From Bog-950 sp964423405 (GTDB lineage Bacteria > Bacteroidota > Bacteroidia > Chitinophagales > LD1): 40,522 nt of DNA. Under the pieces are notes generated by a model. The model saw only the letters and a list, made by a program, of their open reading frames with translations, did not search any database and had not been told where the DNA came from. The stretch's first letter is position 1; every line of letters starts with the position of its first letter. A program made the position numbers and the translations under genes. The stretch is from assembly GCA_964423405.1 (NCBI GenBank), contig CAYREY010000044.1, positions 1-40,522 of the forward strand. Reading direction: 5' to 3'. Shown here piece after piece: positions 32,068 to 40,522 of this stretch.

Positions 32068-33222
32068 TTATATCTGCGGCGCTATGCATTCGGCCATCAT
32101 TTTATAGCCTGCCGAATTATGGTGCTTATCTCTTTCCCAGTAAAAATCCGAAACATCTTTCCCGTTTTTCCTGATTTGTGATAAGTACAGCGGCAAAAGA
32201 TCTATTACCTGTCCATGTCTCTGCAAGCGGGCCTTTAGCTTATCAAAATTGTACGTGTATTTACCATCGGCCACCTCATTGCTACCGGGCAGTATTATAA
32301 AAATTACTTTAAACTGATTGGCTCGAGCTATATTGATGTATCTGGAAACAAGCTGTTCCTCAACCAGCTTTAAATCTTCTTCCTTTGCTTCGGCAGAGGG
32401 CAGGTTTCTGGTGTATTCTATAGTCCTTATTGCAAACCGTACAATATTGCTTATTGCTGCCGGATAAAACCAAAAATGAAGTGGCTTATACCGTATAGTA
32501 TTGTTCGTCTTAAACCGCTCAAAGCCGCCGCGCCGGGCAATATCGCCCATAAAATCGTTAGATGACAATGCCTGTATCACCACATCGGGTTTATGTTTTA
32601 ATAACAGGCCATCCAGTTTTTTGTAATCAAACACCGGATCGCTACCACAGGTACCCGCGTTCAGCACCTCCCAGTTAATAGTATCAATACGTTTATCCAG
32701 TATGTTCTGCAACAATGCCGGATACGAAGAGTCGGCCGGGGCACCATCGCCCTCTGTAAAAGAATCACCAAAGGTAATAACACGTTTTCTCCCCTTTTTG
32801 TTTATTGACCATTCTTCGTCGGCAAAGCCATAGCTATTAGTACCCCTGTAGTAACTAAACTCATTACTATTTAGCTGATGTACCTGATTGGGTGGCCAGG
32901 TATGATAATAATTATGTGCATCGTATTTATACTTAAGATACAGCTGTTCTTTTACAATAACATTTAATGCTATTTCGATAAATGAAAGTGTAAAAAGTAG
33001 CGACAAACCTGCCAGAAACCAGTTGCTTGTAATGGTGCGGGTAGCCCGCACTGATGCCAAAACCAGTAGTAATAAAAAATAAGGTGCCAGATGTAAATGC
33101 CAGCTTACAAAATTCCACCCCTGTTTACTGAATAGCCAATACTGCCATACAACATAAACCCCTAAAAAAACATAGGCTGCTAAAAGCAGTACATAATGCC
33201 TGCGCAAAAAAAACTCATTCAT
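32068..33222 (-). CDS. membrane-anchored SGNH/GDSL hydrolase
   Basis: A 384-residue protein with three N-terminal hydrophobic segments (about 10-28, 40-58 and 68-90) followed by an SGNH domain. Block I is TFGDSFTEGDG (Ser nucleophile), block III is ALSSNDFMGD and block V is RDKHHNSAGY with Asp and His at the expected spacing. The substrate is probably an acyl or acetyl ester on a surface glycan or lipid, as for other membrane SGNH proteins; this is inference from architecture. It lies 70 bp upstream of the E1 gene on the same strand, with no functional link visible. The 220-bp region upstream (33223-33442) is AT-rich, and I see no clear element for this gene in it. Confidence 0.85.
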   Translation of the reverse strand: MNEFFLRRHYVLLLAAYVFLGVYVVWQYWLFSKQGWNFVSWHLHLAPYFLLLLVLASVRATRTITSNWFLAGLSLLFTLSFIEIALNVIVKEQLYLKYKYDAHNYYHTWPPNQVHQLNSNEFSYYRGTNSYGFADEEWSINKKGRKRVITFGDSFTEGDGAPADSSYPALLQNILDKRIDTINWEVLNAGTCGSDPVFDYKKLDGLLLKHKPDVVIQALSSNDFMGDIARRGGFERFKTNNTIRYKPLHFWFYPAAISNIVRFAIRTIEYTRNLPSAEAKEEDLKLVEEQLVSRYINIARANQFKVIFIILPGSNEVADGKYTYNFDKLKARLQRHGQVIDLLPLYLSQIRKNGKDVSDFYWERDKHHNSAGYKMMAECIAPQI

Positions 33223-33442
33223 AAATCACACGGTGCTATATAAGTAGCTTACCAGTGTATATTGATTAGAATATAATTTGATTTGCCAGAAACAGGCTAT
33301 AGCCTTAACACATTGTGCCAACTGTTGTTTTAAATAACAAAATGCAGGCAGTAACCAATAACATCTATATTATCATTATGCGGCCATACACCAATAAAAA
33401 AACGGCAATTACTATACCTTTACCGCATAATCAACCCAAACT

Positions 33443-34249
33443 ATGAACCGCATTATTTTAGTATCTACAGCTTTAGTACTGTTACTTGCCTCGGCCTGTA
33501 AAAAAGACAAGAGTTTACCCAATTGCAGGCTTACTGCCATTAAATCAAATTTCGACACTGCCTATGTTACTTATAACAGTAATGGCCGGGTAGTATCGTA
33601 CGGTGATGTACGGTATGGATTATACTCATTCTTTTATTCTGGCAGTTTAACGGCGTTCGACTCGGTAGAAACACCCGGTGAGAAAAAAGCTGACTGCAAC
33701 ATTTCGCTGGATGCCAATGGCCGGGTAACTTTTATGACCCGCAGCACACAACTACTGGGCACTACAACTAACTACACATTTCAATTTACTTACAATGCCG
33801 ATGGCTACATTACGCTTTGTGAACAAAATTACGGGGCCAGCACCACGGGGCCAACTGCTTTTTATAAAGACTCGATGGTTTATAACAACGGTAACCTGGT
33901 AGCTAAATATTCGTTTGCCCGCGATCAGATTTCGCCTTACACCCTGCAATCGTACCTTACCTGCACATATGGCACGCAGCCAAATAAAATAGGTTATCAT
34001 GCTTTTTTTTATTACGAAGAGCCTGTTTCTGTTTTCCAGGGATGGAATGCTTTTTACCATCTGTTTGGCAAAGGCCCGGCCAACCTGCCGTTAAAAACAA
34101 CCGTGTATAACAACACTGGTGGAGTTACTTATATACTTGACTACACCTACCTGACCGATGAGAACGGTTACCCCACCGAGGCAAACATAGTGCGGTCGGT
34201 AAACAGCACCAACATATTTAACCGTAAATTCAGCTATAGCTGCGAGTAG
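33443..34249 (+). CDS. lipoprotein of unknown function
   Basis: A 268-residue protein with a lipoprotein signal: MNRIILVSTALVLLLASAC, Cys19 being the lipidation site, followed by KKDKS. The mature part consists of beta-rich segments with N-G/D turns, such as VTYNSNGRVVSYGDVRYG, LDANGRVTFMTRST and YNADGYITLCEQN, ending YLTDENGYPTEANIVRSVNS. These resemble the YD/RHS-like or DUF4595-like repeat sheets in Bacteroidota lipoproteins. Lys after Cys is common in surface-exposed lipoproteins of this phylum, but the export signal is not clear-cut. A TACCTTTAC at 33415-33423 may be part of its promoter. No function can be given. Confidence 0.75.
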   Translation: MNRIILVSTALVLLLASACKKDKSLPNCRLTAIKSNFDTAYVTYNSNGRVVSYGDVRYGLYSFFYSGSLTAFDSVETPGEKKADCNISLDANGRVTFMTRSTQLLGTTTNYTFQFTYNADGYITLCEQNYGASTTGPTAFYKDSMVYNNGNLVAKYSFARDQISPYTLQSYLTCTYGTQPNKIGYHAFFYYEEPVSVFQGWNAFYHLFGKGPANLPLKTTVYNNTGGVTYILDYTYLTDENGYPTEANIVRSVNSTNIFNRKFSYSCE

Positions 34250-34372
34250 GTATGGAGAAGGGTATTCAACAATATTATTGTACTGTTTAGTATTCTGCCA
34301 TTCAGTTTATTTTCTTTTATTTTACGGTAGCTCAGGCAGTACGTATTTCATTCATATAAACGCTCAATAAGT

Positions 34373-35893
34373 ATGAAAAGAATTATACCCCTACTCTGTT
34401 TTGTATGCACCGTGTTTTATAATTACACATACGCCCAATGTTCGGATTGCCGGTATATAGCACCGGTGTTCGATTCGATAACCATAGAAACTGTACACTT
34501 TGGCCGCGGCGTTACCATACAGGGCGATACGCAGGAACTGTACATAGATATATACCAGCCCTATGGCGATACAGCCACCAACCGCCCGCTGGTAATGTTT
34601 GCTTTTGGCGGCGGCTTTGTGCAGGGTAGTAAAAACGATTGGTATGTAGAGGAAGTGTGCAAGCATTATACCAAAGCCGGCTATGTGTGCGCCGCTATGG
34701 ATTACCGCGTGGGGATAGACTACCTGGAGATACTGGCGCTACAACACATGCGCATATTTTTCCGCCCCATGCAGGATTACCGGGCATCGGTACAATACAT
34801 GAAGTGGGACTATGCCGAAAACGGCAACAACTACCGTATAGATACCAATTTGATTTTTGCCGGAGGGGCTTCGGCGGGTGCTATTACAGCACTGATGATG
34901 CAACACTGCGATAAGCCAGCAGAAATATCAGAGATGGGTAACATCAGCGCACTGGATGCGCTGGGTGGCTTTTACAGCACTACGGGTTTTCATACCAACT
35001 ATAGCTGGAACTGCGCCGGCACCATTAATGTAGCCGGAGCGCTTATTAATGCCGCCTGGATAGAAACCGGTGACGACCCTATTATATCGGCACACGGCAA
35101 TGCCGACCAGGTAGTACCCTATGCGTTAGGATCGTTTGGTGGCCTGCTGAACGGTATTTTTGATTTGCATGGCAGCTATATGGTAGATTCGGTGGCCCGC
35201 CAGCGGGGCGTATGCAGCTACCTGTACACTATGGAGGGACGCGACCACCCATCTGAGAGTATGGGGCTGGAGTATTTTTACAGCATAGTGTACCGTATTA
35301 TGCTGCGTATGGAAGCTATCCGCAACCAGCAATCGTTTTGCTGCGCGCTTAAAGTAGATGTTACGCCTAACGATACGCTGTTTTACGGCCCCACCCCTAC
35401 ACAGGCAGTGCTTACAGCCAACGTAACCGGCGATAACGGCAACGCACAACTGCACTGGTGTACCATGCCCTGCCAGGTAAGTGGCACCGGTAATACGCTT
35501 ACGGTTACGGCCGACTCTACACTAAAATATGTGGCCGCTATGGCCAGCGAGGGCAACTGCCTTTCGGGCGACCTGCACATAGTGTACGATAGTGCTTTTA
35601 TGGCAACTGCTATACAGCGGTTGAACGCCGATAACATTGCCTTATCGGTTTATCCGCAGCCGGCCACCGGTATGCTGCATGTAAGTGCCGGCCTGGAGCA
35701 ATATACCGGTAGCGATGGCTACATTGCCATAGCCGATGCTGCAGGCAGGCAGGTGTACAGGCAGTCATTTAGTACTACCGGACAGTTGCGTGTAACAGCC
35801 GATGTATCGGCCATACCGGCAGGCAGCTATGTGCTGCTGCTAAACGCCGGCAATAAAATTGCTGCCGCAAAACAGGTATTGATAACCCATTAA
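34373..35893 (+). CDS. type IX-secreted alpha/beta hydrolase (carboxylesterase-like)
   Basis: A 506-residue protein with a signal peptide (PLLCFVCTVFYNYTYAQ). The alpha/beta hydrolase domain is at about 30-320: the oxyanion-hole segment FAFGGGFVQGSKND, the nucleophile elbow FAGGASAGAIT (GxSxG), an acid-loop candidate AHGNADQVVPYA and a His candidate in EGRDHPSES. The order resembles carboxylesterase and feruloyl-esterase-like proteins. About 330-410 is Ig-like (LTANVTGDNGNAQLHWCTMP). From about 425 comes a type IX sorting domain: LSVYPQPATGMLHVSAG, GRQVYRQSFSTTGQLRVTAD, then IPAGSYVLLLNAG. It is therefore expected outside the outer membrane. The substrate is unknown. A DUF1287 gene follows after 41 bp on the same strand. 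Confidence 0.88.
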   Translation: MKRIIPLLCFVCTVFYNYTYAQCSDCRYIAPVFDSITIETVHFGRGVTIQGDTQELYIDIYQPYGDTATNRPLVMFAFGGGFVQGSKNDWYVEEVCKHYTKAGYVCAAMDYRVGIDYLEILALQHMRIFFRPMQDYRASVQYMKWDYAENGNNYRIDTNLIFAGGASAGAITALMMQHCDKPAEISEMGNISALDALGGFYSTTGFHTNYSWNCAGTINVAGALINAAWIETGDDPIISAHGNADQVVPYALGSFGGLLNGIFDLHGSYMVDSVARQRGVCSYLYTMEGRDHPSESMGLEYFYSIVYRIMLRMEAIRNQQSFCCALKVDVTPNDTLFYGPTPTQAVLTANVTGDNGNAQLHWCTMPCQVSGTGNTLTVTADSTLKYVAAMASEGNCLSGDLHIVYDSAFMATAIQRLNADNIALSVYPQPATGMLHVSAGLEQYTGSDGYIAIADAAGRQVYRQSFSTTGQLRVTADVSAIPAGSYVLLLNAGNKIAAAKQVLITH

Positions 35894-35934
35894 CAACAGG
35901 GCAATAACATATTGCGTTGCCGCGTTAAGGTTAC

Positions 35935-36513
35935 ATGAAAACCTTAACCACTTTAACCTTACTGGCGCTTGGTGTATATTGCTATGCACAAACCGGCTTT
36001 GCCGGCAAACTGGCCGATGCTGCCACTACACTTACCAGCCAGCGCGTAACTTACGACCCGGCCTATTTTACCATACCCTACCCCAACGGCGATATACCGG
36101 CTGATAAAGGTGTATGTACCGATGTGGTTATACGCGCTTACCGCAAACTGGGTATAGACCTGCAACGCAAGGTACATGAAGATATGGCGGCCAACTTTAG
36201 CCTGTACCCCAACACCTGGGGGCTAAAGAAACCCGACACTAACATAGACCACCGGCGTGTGCCGAACCTGATGGTTTTCTTTAGCCGGTTTGGTAAAGTA
36301 AAACCCCTTAGCCAAAACGCTGCCGATTACCAACCCGGCGATATAGTATGCTGGAATCTGGGTGGCAACATTACCCATATAGGACTAGTGGCAAACAAAC
36401 GCTCGGCCGATGGTAAACGTCCATTGATAGTACATAACATAGGAGCCGGGCAGGTGCTGGAAGATTGCCTGTTTAACTTTAAAATTATAGGCCACTACAG
36501 TTATGGCGGTTAA
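35935..36513 (+). CDS. DUF1287 family secreted protein (NlpC/P60-like fold)
   Basis: A 192-residue protein with a signal peptide (MKTLTTLTLLALGVYCYAQ). The rest is a DUF1287 domain: QRVTYDPAYFTIPYPNGDIP, then DKGVCTDVVIRAYRKLGIDL with the conserved Cys, PNTWGLKKPDTNIDHRRVPN, DYQPGDIVCWNLGG and ITHIGLVANKRSADG with the conserved His. Cys and His in this order match the NlpC/P60-type thiol hydrolase fold, so a peptidoglycan or amide hydrolase activity is plausible but not demonstrated for the family as far as I know. The final ILEDCLFNFKIIGHYSY-like segment (VLEDCLFNFKIIGHYSY) is typical of the family. It is 41 bp behind the hydrolase gene and probably co-transcribed. Confidence 0.9.
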   Translation: MKTLTTLTLLALGVYCYAQTGFAGKLADAATTLTSQRVTYDPAYFTIPYPNGDIPADKGVCTDVVIRAYRKLGIDLQRKVHEDMAANFSLYPNTWGLKKPDTNIDHRRVPNLMVFFSRFGKVKPLSQNAADYQPGDIVCWNLGGNITHIGLVANKRSADGKRPLIVHNIGAGQVLEDCLFNFKIIGHYSYGG

Positions 36514-36558
36514 TACCAGCTACTTTTATATATGAAGCAGGGGTAGCATATTTGTAAT

Positions 36559-37461
36559 ATGCCACAGCCCCCGTTAAGCTACGATACCTATGGCCGGCCC
36601 ATAGCCGATAACAAGCAGGTAAGCATAAGCGAATACCTACTGGCTACTGAGCACAGGCAAGACCCCACACCGGTGGACCGCCTTAGCCAGCATCCGCTTA
36701 AATTAATGGTGCGCGCCATAGGCCCGCCAGTAGTAGTGCTGGATAAAACATACCGGCTGCTGGTAACCCTGTTTAATACGTTTTACCTGCCCGCACAGCG
36801 CAAACGGCTGCAACGGCTACAACAGATAGGATTTATAGAAACCATCCCCTCGCAAAAGCAATTGTGGATTGGCGCTATAGATATGCTGCGGTATTTTATA
36901 ACGCCGGGGGCAGCCAGCTATTACAAAACCAGGGGCATCAATTTTACCTTTCACCAGGTGCTGCGCTTGCTTAACGACCCATCGGGCATAGCCGACCCGA
37001 TAGGCATACGCGTGCCACGCGATACCATTATATGCCACCTGCTGGAAGTAGTACACGCCAACCCGGTATATGACCTGCAACTGCTTGACCAGTTTGCCGA
37101 CGGGCTGGATGAGATGGAAAAACAGGCCGGACAAATGATAAACGGCACCCACCCGCGCTATAATTCAATAACGGCTATTACAGAAGATAGTACCTACCAC
37201 CAACGGCTGCTGGAATATGTTAAACGCTACCGCCAAAACCCCGCGGCCCGGCAGATGGTACGCGCATCGGGGCAGGCCCGTAACAATCAATACTTTCTGT
37301 TAGCAGAATGTATGTTTGGCACCCTGCCATCGGCTTTCCGCTATTTTAACCGCCTGCCCAACACCTGGGCCGGGCTTGTTAAACATTACCGCAATAATCC
37401 GCACATTAACCCGGCCCTTTGCGATGAATGGATTGTGGAGCAGGTTTTTGCTAAAAAATAG
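36559..37461 (+). CDS. unrecognised 300-residue protein, possibly cytoplasmic
   Basis: I do not recognise this protein. It has no signal peptide, lipobox or clear membrane helix. It is helix-rich with many Arg, Gln and aromatic residues. Recognisable stretches are LKLMVRAIGPPVVVLDKTYR, LWIGAIDMLRYFITPGAASY, DPSGIADPIGIRVPRDTIIC, HLLEVVHANPVYDLQLLDQF and GLDEMEKQAGQMINGTHPRY. Several His, Asp and Glu residues (HLLEVVHANPVYDLQLLDQF) could bind a metal, as in helical oxygenase-like proteins, but no signature is complete. It follows the DUF1287 gene by 45 bp on the same strand and starts at the first ATG after CATATTTG, which resembles a -7 box and may mean a nearly leaderless transcript. Confidence 0.65.
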   Translation: MPQPPLSYDTYGRPIADNKQVSISEYLLATEHRQDPTPVDRLSQHPLKLMVRAIGPPVVVLDKTYRLLVTLFNTFYLPAQRKRLQRLQQIGFIETIPSQKQLWIGAIDMLRYFITPGAASYYKTRGINFTFHQVLRLLNDPSGIADPIGIRVPRDTIICHLLEVVHANPVYDLQLLDQFADGLDEMEKQAGQMINGTHPRYNSITAITEDSTYHQRLLEYVKRYRQNPAARQMVRASGQARNNQYFLLAECMFGTLPSAFRYFNRLPNTWAGLVKHYRNNPHINPALCDEWIVEQVFAKK

Positions 37462-37583
37462 TCTTAAACGACATTTCCGGAACAAAGTGCAGTTTGTACC
37501 GTATATGCAAAAACAAATGACGCAACTGTCCTGTTTAATTTTTACGTCATTTAATAAGTTGATAAAAGCAAAATAGTTAAACC

Positions 37584-37593
37584 ACTTCTTTGC
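37584..37593 (+). promoter_or_regulatory. possible -7 promoter box of the protease gene
   Basis: ACTTCTTTGC lies 38 bp upstream of the ATG at 37632 and resembles the CACCTTTGC and CATCTTTGC boxes elsewhere in the window. The remainder of the 170-bp gap (37462-37631) holds nothing else I can identify. Confidence 0.3.
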
Positions 37594-37631
37594 GGCAAAT
37601 GATTTACCTTACCCTGACAAAACCGAAGCTT

Positions 37632-40522
37632 ATGAGTACAAAACTTTACCTTAAAGTTTTAGTGTGTTTATTGTGTATTAGTGTGCAAACCGCAATGGCA
37701 CAAGATAATACCGAAAGCAGAGCAGGCACTGGTAAAACAAATACAACTACGGGTAATGTTGATCTGCGCCTGTACCGTCGACTTACCCAGGGAGATATAA
37801 AAGATGCCACTATATCGCTGCTGGTAAAAGGCGATGTAAAGCAGATAGAAGCGCTTACTACAAAATACGGCGGCATTTATAAAAACACTTACGGAGATAT
37901 AGCATCGGTAGAGATACCGGAAAAAAACGTACTGGCTTTTGCCGCTAACCCGGGCATATTGAAAATAGAAAACACCAGCAGCCAGGGGAAGCAGTTGATG
38001 GACACCTCGCGCATACGCAACAATGTTGACAGTGTGCAACAGGGCTTTGCTCCGCTTGTAACCGGGCTGAAAGGTAAAGATGTGGTAGTAGGTATAATAG
38101 ACGGCGGTATATACTTTCAGCATTACGATTTCAGAAAACCGAGCGACAGTACCACGCGTATTAAATACATATGGGACCAGCAAGTAAGCACCGGTAATGT
38201 GCCGGGGCCTTATAATTACGGCACTGAGTGGACCGAAGCACAAATTAATGCCGGTAGTTGTACACATGTGCCACCTACCAACGATTTTGGCCATGGCACC
38301 TGTGTAGCGGGCATAGCCGCAGGCAATGGTTTATCGGTAAAAGGCACCCCCCACGAAGGCAAATATACCGGTATAGCACCAGAGGCCGATATTATTGCTG
38401 TGCGTGTACGCAATGGCAATAACTTTTTTACATCGGTAGTAGATGCGGTGGACTATATTTATAAGAAAGCCGACTCACTGGGCAAGCCGTGTGTAATTAA
38501 TACCAGCGTTGGCGATTACTGGGGCTCGCACGATGGGCTGGATTTAACCAGCCAGGCTATAGATAATATGATAACCGCCAAAAATGGTCGTGCTTTGGTA
38601 GCAGCAGCAGGTAATGGTGGCAATGTGCCTTTTCACCTTTCGTATCCTATACAACCCGATTCTACCTTTACTTTCTTTAAGTGCATGGCGCCTACCGATG
38701 AAGCCTACTTTGACTTTTGGGCAGATACTGCCGACTTTAAGAATGCCTACTTTGCTGTTGGCAAGTACTCCGCGGTAGGTGCATACAAAGGCCGAACGGC
38801 TTATTTTAATATACCTATAGATTTTAACCCTACACCAGGCAACGATGTGTACCCGGTTTATGATGTGTTGGATTTGTCGGGAGCTTATCAGGGCACTGTA
38901 TTTATGCGCATTGCGCTTGACGGAGCACGCTACCAGGTAGAAGTATTTATAGACTATACACAAGGTACCAGCGATTTATGGAGCTTACAAATGAAGGGCG
39001 CCGGCACGTTCGACCTATGGGCGAGTGTAGCATATACCGGCAGCTCAGATATGACCAGCTCTACCAGTCTTGGCCCGATAACTCACCCGGCTTACCGCCA
39101 CCCCGATAACTATAAAACCATGGTAACATCGTGGCAGAATAGCGAGAAGGTTATTACCGTAGGTAACTACAGTAACCGGGCCAGTTATGTAGATTATAAT
39201 AACAATACAGTTAACCTGCTGGGCTCGCCCTATTTTGAAACCGTAGGCCGTAGGTTTGCCACCAGCAGCCTGGGGCCTACGCGCGATAACCGGGTAAAAC
39301 CCGATGTAATGGCCACCGGCAGCACCACTATATGTACCGGCGATGCGGTTTACATCAGCAGTTTGATAAGCAACAGCCAGGGCGAAAAAGTATCTGTTAC
39401 CGGTAAGCATGTACGCAACGGGGGCACCTCTATGGCTTCACCGGTTGTAGCAGGCATTGTTGCCCTGTATCTCGAAAAAAATCCTACCGCCAGCTACAGC
39501 GATATAAAAAATGCATTGATATGCACCGCTGTACAGGATGGCTTTACCGGTGCAGTACCTAACCGCGAATACGGCAACGGAAAAGTAAATGCATTTGCTG
39601 CCATTACCCGGCCATGTATTGCTGTAATATACGGCAGCCTTGATACTTCATGTATTAACTACAACCCGCTATCGACTGTAGATACCGGTTGCACACCAAA
39701 AGTATATGGTGTAATGGATACCGGTTGCTTAAACTACAATCCATTAGCCAATGTAATCGGCGGGGTGTGTACGCCAAAAGTGTATGGCGTAATGGATACT
39801 TCGTGTATTAATTATAACCCGCTGGCCAACATAAGTGGTGGGGTTTGTACACCAAAAGTATACGGTATAATGGACACCAGTTGTGTTAACTATAACCCAT
39901 TAGCCAACGTAGATGGTGGCGTGTGTACGCCAAAAGTGTATGGTGTAATGGATACATCATGCATTAATTACAACCCATTGGCGAACGTAGATAACGGCGC
40001 TTGTACACCGAAAGTGTACGGTGTAATGGATACATCGTGCATCAACTACAATCCATTGGCCAACGTAGATAACGGTACCTGTATACCTAAAGTATACGGA
40101 GTGATGGATACCAGTTGCATTAACTACAACCCGCTGGCCAACGTAGATGGTGGCGTGTGTACGCCGAAAGTGTATGGTGTAATGGATACATCATGCATTA
40201 ATTACAACCCATTGGCGAACGTAGATAACGGCGCTTGTACACCGAAAGTGTACGGTGTAATGGATACATCGTGCATCAACTACAATCCATTGGCCAACGT
40301 AGATAACGGTACCTGTATACCTAAAGTATACGGAGTGATGGATACCAGTTGCATTAACTACAACCCGCTGGCCAACGTAGATGGTGGCGTGTGTACACCG
40401 AAAGTTTATGGTGTAATGGATACCTCATGCATTAACTACAACCCGCTGACCAACGTAGATAACGGTACCTGTGTACCTAAAGTATACGGAGTGATGGATA
40501 CCAGTTGCATTAACTACAACCC
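37632..40522 (+). CDS. secreted subtilisin-like (S8) serine protease with Cys-repeat stalk, 3' end missing
   Basis: 963 complete codons run without a stop to the window end. It starts MSTKLYLKVLVCLLCISVQT with cleavage after AMAQ. A short prodomain-like region follows (about 35-125). The S8 triad is complete: Asp157 (VVVGIIDGGI), His221 (DFGHGTCVAGI) and Ser600 (GGTSMASPVVAG), with oxyanion Asn328 (AAAGNGG). The His-Ser spacing of 379 residues exceeds that of plain subtilisins, so an inserted beta-rich domain of 150 or more residues lies between (about 345-500). After the catalytic domain come at least 11.5 copies of a 26-residue repeat, KVYGVMDTSCINYNPLANVD plus NGTCTP, starting at residue 665. 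A type IX sorting tail would be expected beyond the window, but that is not seen. It is probably extracellular. Confidence 0.9.
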   Translation, partial: MSTKLYLKVLVCLLCISVQTAMAQDNTESRAGTGKTNTTTGNVDLRLYRRLTQGDIKDATISLLVKGDVKQIEALTTKYGGIYKNTYGDIASVEIPEKNVLAFAANPGILKIENTSSQGKQLMDTSRIRNNVDSVQQGFAPLVTGLKGKDVVVGIIDGGIYFQHYDFRKPSDSTTRIKYIWDQQVSTGNVPGPYNYGTEWTEAQINAGSCTHVPPTNDFGHGTCVAGIAAGNGLSVKGTPHEGKYTGIAPEADIIAVRVRNGNNFFTSVVDAVDYIYKKADSLGKPCVINTSVGDYWGSHDGLDLTSQAIDNMITAKNGRALVAAAGNGGNVPFHLSYPIQPDSTFTFFKCMAPTDEAYFDFWADTADFKNAYFAVGKYSAVGAYKGRTAYFNIPIDFNPTPGNDVYPVYDVLDLSGAYQGTVFMRIALDGARYQVEVFIDYTQGTSDLWSLQMKGAGTFDLWASVAYTGSSDMTSSTSLGPITHPAYRHPDNYKTMVTSWQNSEKVITVGNYSNRASYVDYNNNTVNLLGSPYFETVGRRFATSSLGPTRDNRVKPDVMATGSTTICTGDAVYISSLISNSQGEKVSVTGKHVRNGGTSMASPVVAGIVALYLEKNPTASYSDIKNALICTAVQDGFTGAVPNREYGNGKVNAFAAITRPCIAVIYGSLDTSCINYNPLSTVDTGCTPKVYGVMDTGCLNYNPLANVIGGVCTPKVYGVMDTSCINYNPLANISGGVCTPKVYGIMDTSCVNYNPLANVDGGVCTPKVYGVMDTSCINYNPLANVDNGACTPKVYGVMDTSCINYNPLANVDNGTCIPKVYGVMDTSCINYNPLANVDGGVCTPKVYGVMDTSCINYNPLANVDNGACTPKVYGVMDTSCINYNPLANVDNGTCIPKVYGVMDTSCINYNPLANVDGGVCTPKVYGVMDTSCINYNPLTNVDNGTCVPKVYGVMDTSCINYN
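39624..40522 (+). repeat. 78-bp tandem repeats in the S8 protease gene, running off the window
   Basis: One 75-bp unit (39624-39698), then 78-bp units starting at 39699, 39777, 39855, 39933, 40011, 40089, 40167, 40245, 40323, 40401 and 40479 (cut off). Each encodes K-V-Y-G-V-M-D-T-S-C-I-N-Y-N-P-L-A-N-V-D plus a G-x-C-x-P ending, with two Cys and a DN/DG turn per unit. Bases 39912-40145 and 40146-40379 are a 234-bp, three-unit duplication differing at one base; a third, shorter copy starts at 40380. Confidence 0.95.

Noticed and set aside
39624..40522. CRISPR-like regular repeats
   Set aside because: The 78-bp units are contiguous, in frame with the protease and have no unique spacers.

Overview
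The window looks like a chromosomal segment of a Bacteroidota bacterium, probably of the Chitinophagales/Chitinophagaceae type. The evidence is a type IX secretion sorting tail on a secreted hydrolase, a sensor kinase with a two-component-regulator propeller, a fused branched-chain 2-oxoacid dehydrogenase E1, CocE-type peptidase and DUF1761 genes, almost no Shine-Dalgarno sequences, and several TAnnTTTG-type -7 promoter boxes. I see no rRNA, tRNA, insertion sequence, integrase, phage gene or CRISPR array. No gene-free stretch exceeds 300 bp.

Layout. 1-6.5 kb: tail of a TIGR01777-type epimerase, a secreted CocE/S15 hydrolase, a small secreted protein, a membrane desaturase that strongly resembles eukaryotic dihydroceramide delta-4 desaturase (DES1), an MscS channel, and an unknown 545-residue secreted protein behind a perfect palindrome of FNR-box form. 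6.5-13.1 kb: five minus-strand genes that look like one signalling module. They are a 1013-residue propeller-type sensor histidine kinase, two paralogous small secreted propeller proteins, a LuxR/NarL-type response regulator and a Q/G/Y-rich membrane-anchored protein. Three of these genes (both small propellers and the Q/G/Y-rich one) share a gap-free 58-nt promoter element containing a C-run/G-run inverted repeat; I regard this as the best candidate for an undescribed system here. 13.3-16.6 kb: a 1115-residue secreted fibre-like protein with collagen-like Gly-X-Y repeats and YadA-head-like repeats.

16.7-22.3 kb: methionine synthesis. metH (minus) is preceded by a SAM-I riboswitch, and metF lies on the other strand beyond a small secreted protein gene. 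22.4-27.6 kb: a methyltransferase, then the lower kynurenine/3-hydroxyanthranilate pathway. 3-hydroxyanthranilate dioxygenase is divergent from an SDR - aldehyde dehydrogenase - RidA-type deaminase operon, which ends with a membrane-anchored GH25 lysozyme. ACMS decarboxylase, kynureninase and kynurenine monooxygenase are not in the window. 27.6-33.2 kb: a CPA2 cation/proton antiporter, two small membrane proteins, a fused 2-oxoacid dehydrogenase E1 and a membrane SGNH hydrolase. 33.4-40.5 kb: a lipoprotein, a type IX-secreted alpha/beta hydrolase, a DUF1287 protein, an unrecognised protein, and a subtilisin-like protease that runs off the window in a 26-residue Cys-containing tandem repeat, part of which is a nearly identical 234-bp higher-order duplication.

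Start codons were moved downstream of the longest open frame wherever a signal peptide, a conserved N-terminus or an overlap with a neighbouring gene or riboswitch made that more sensible. All functional calls are by reading motifs; no database search was run.
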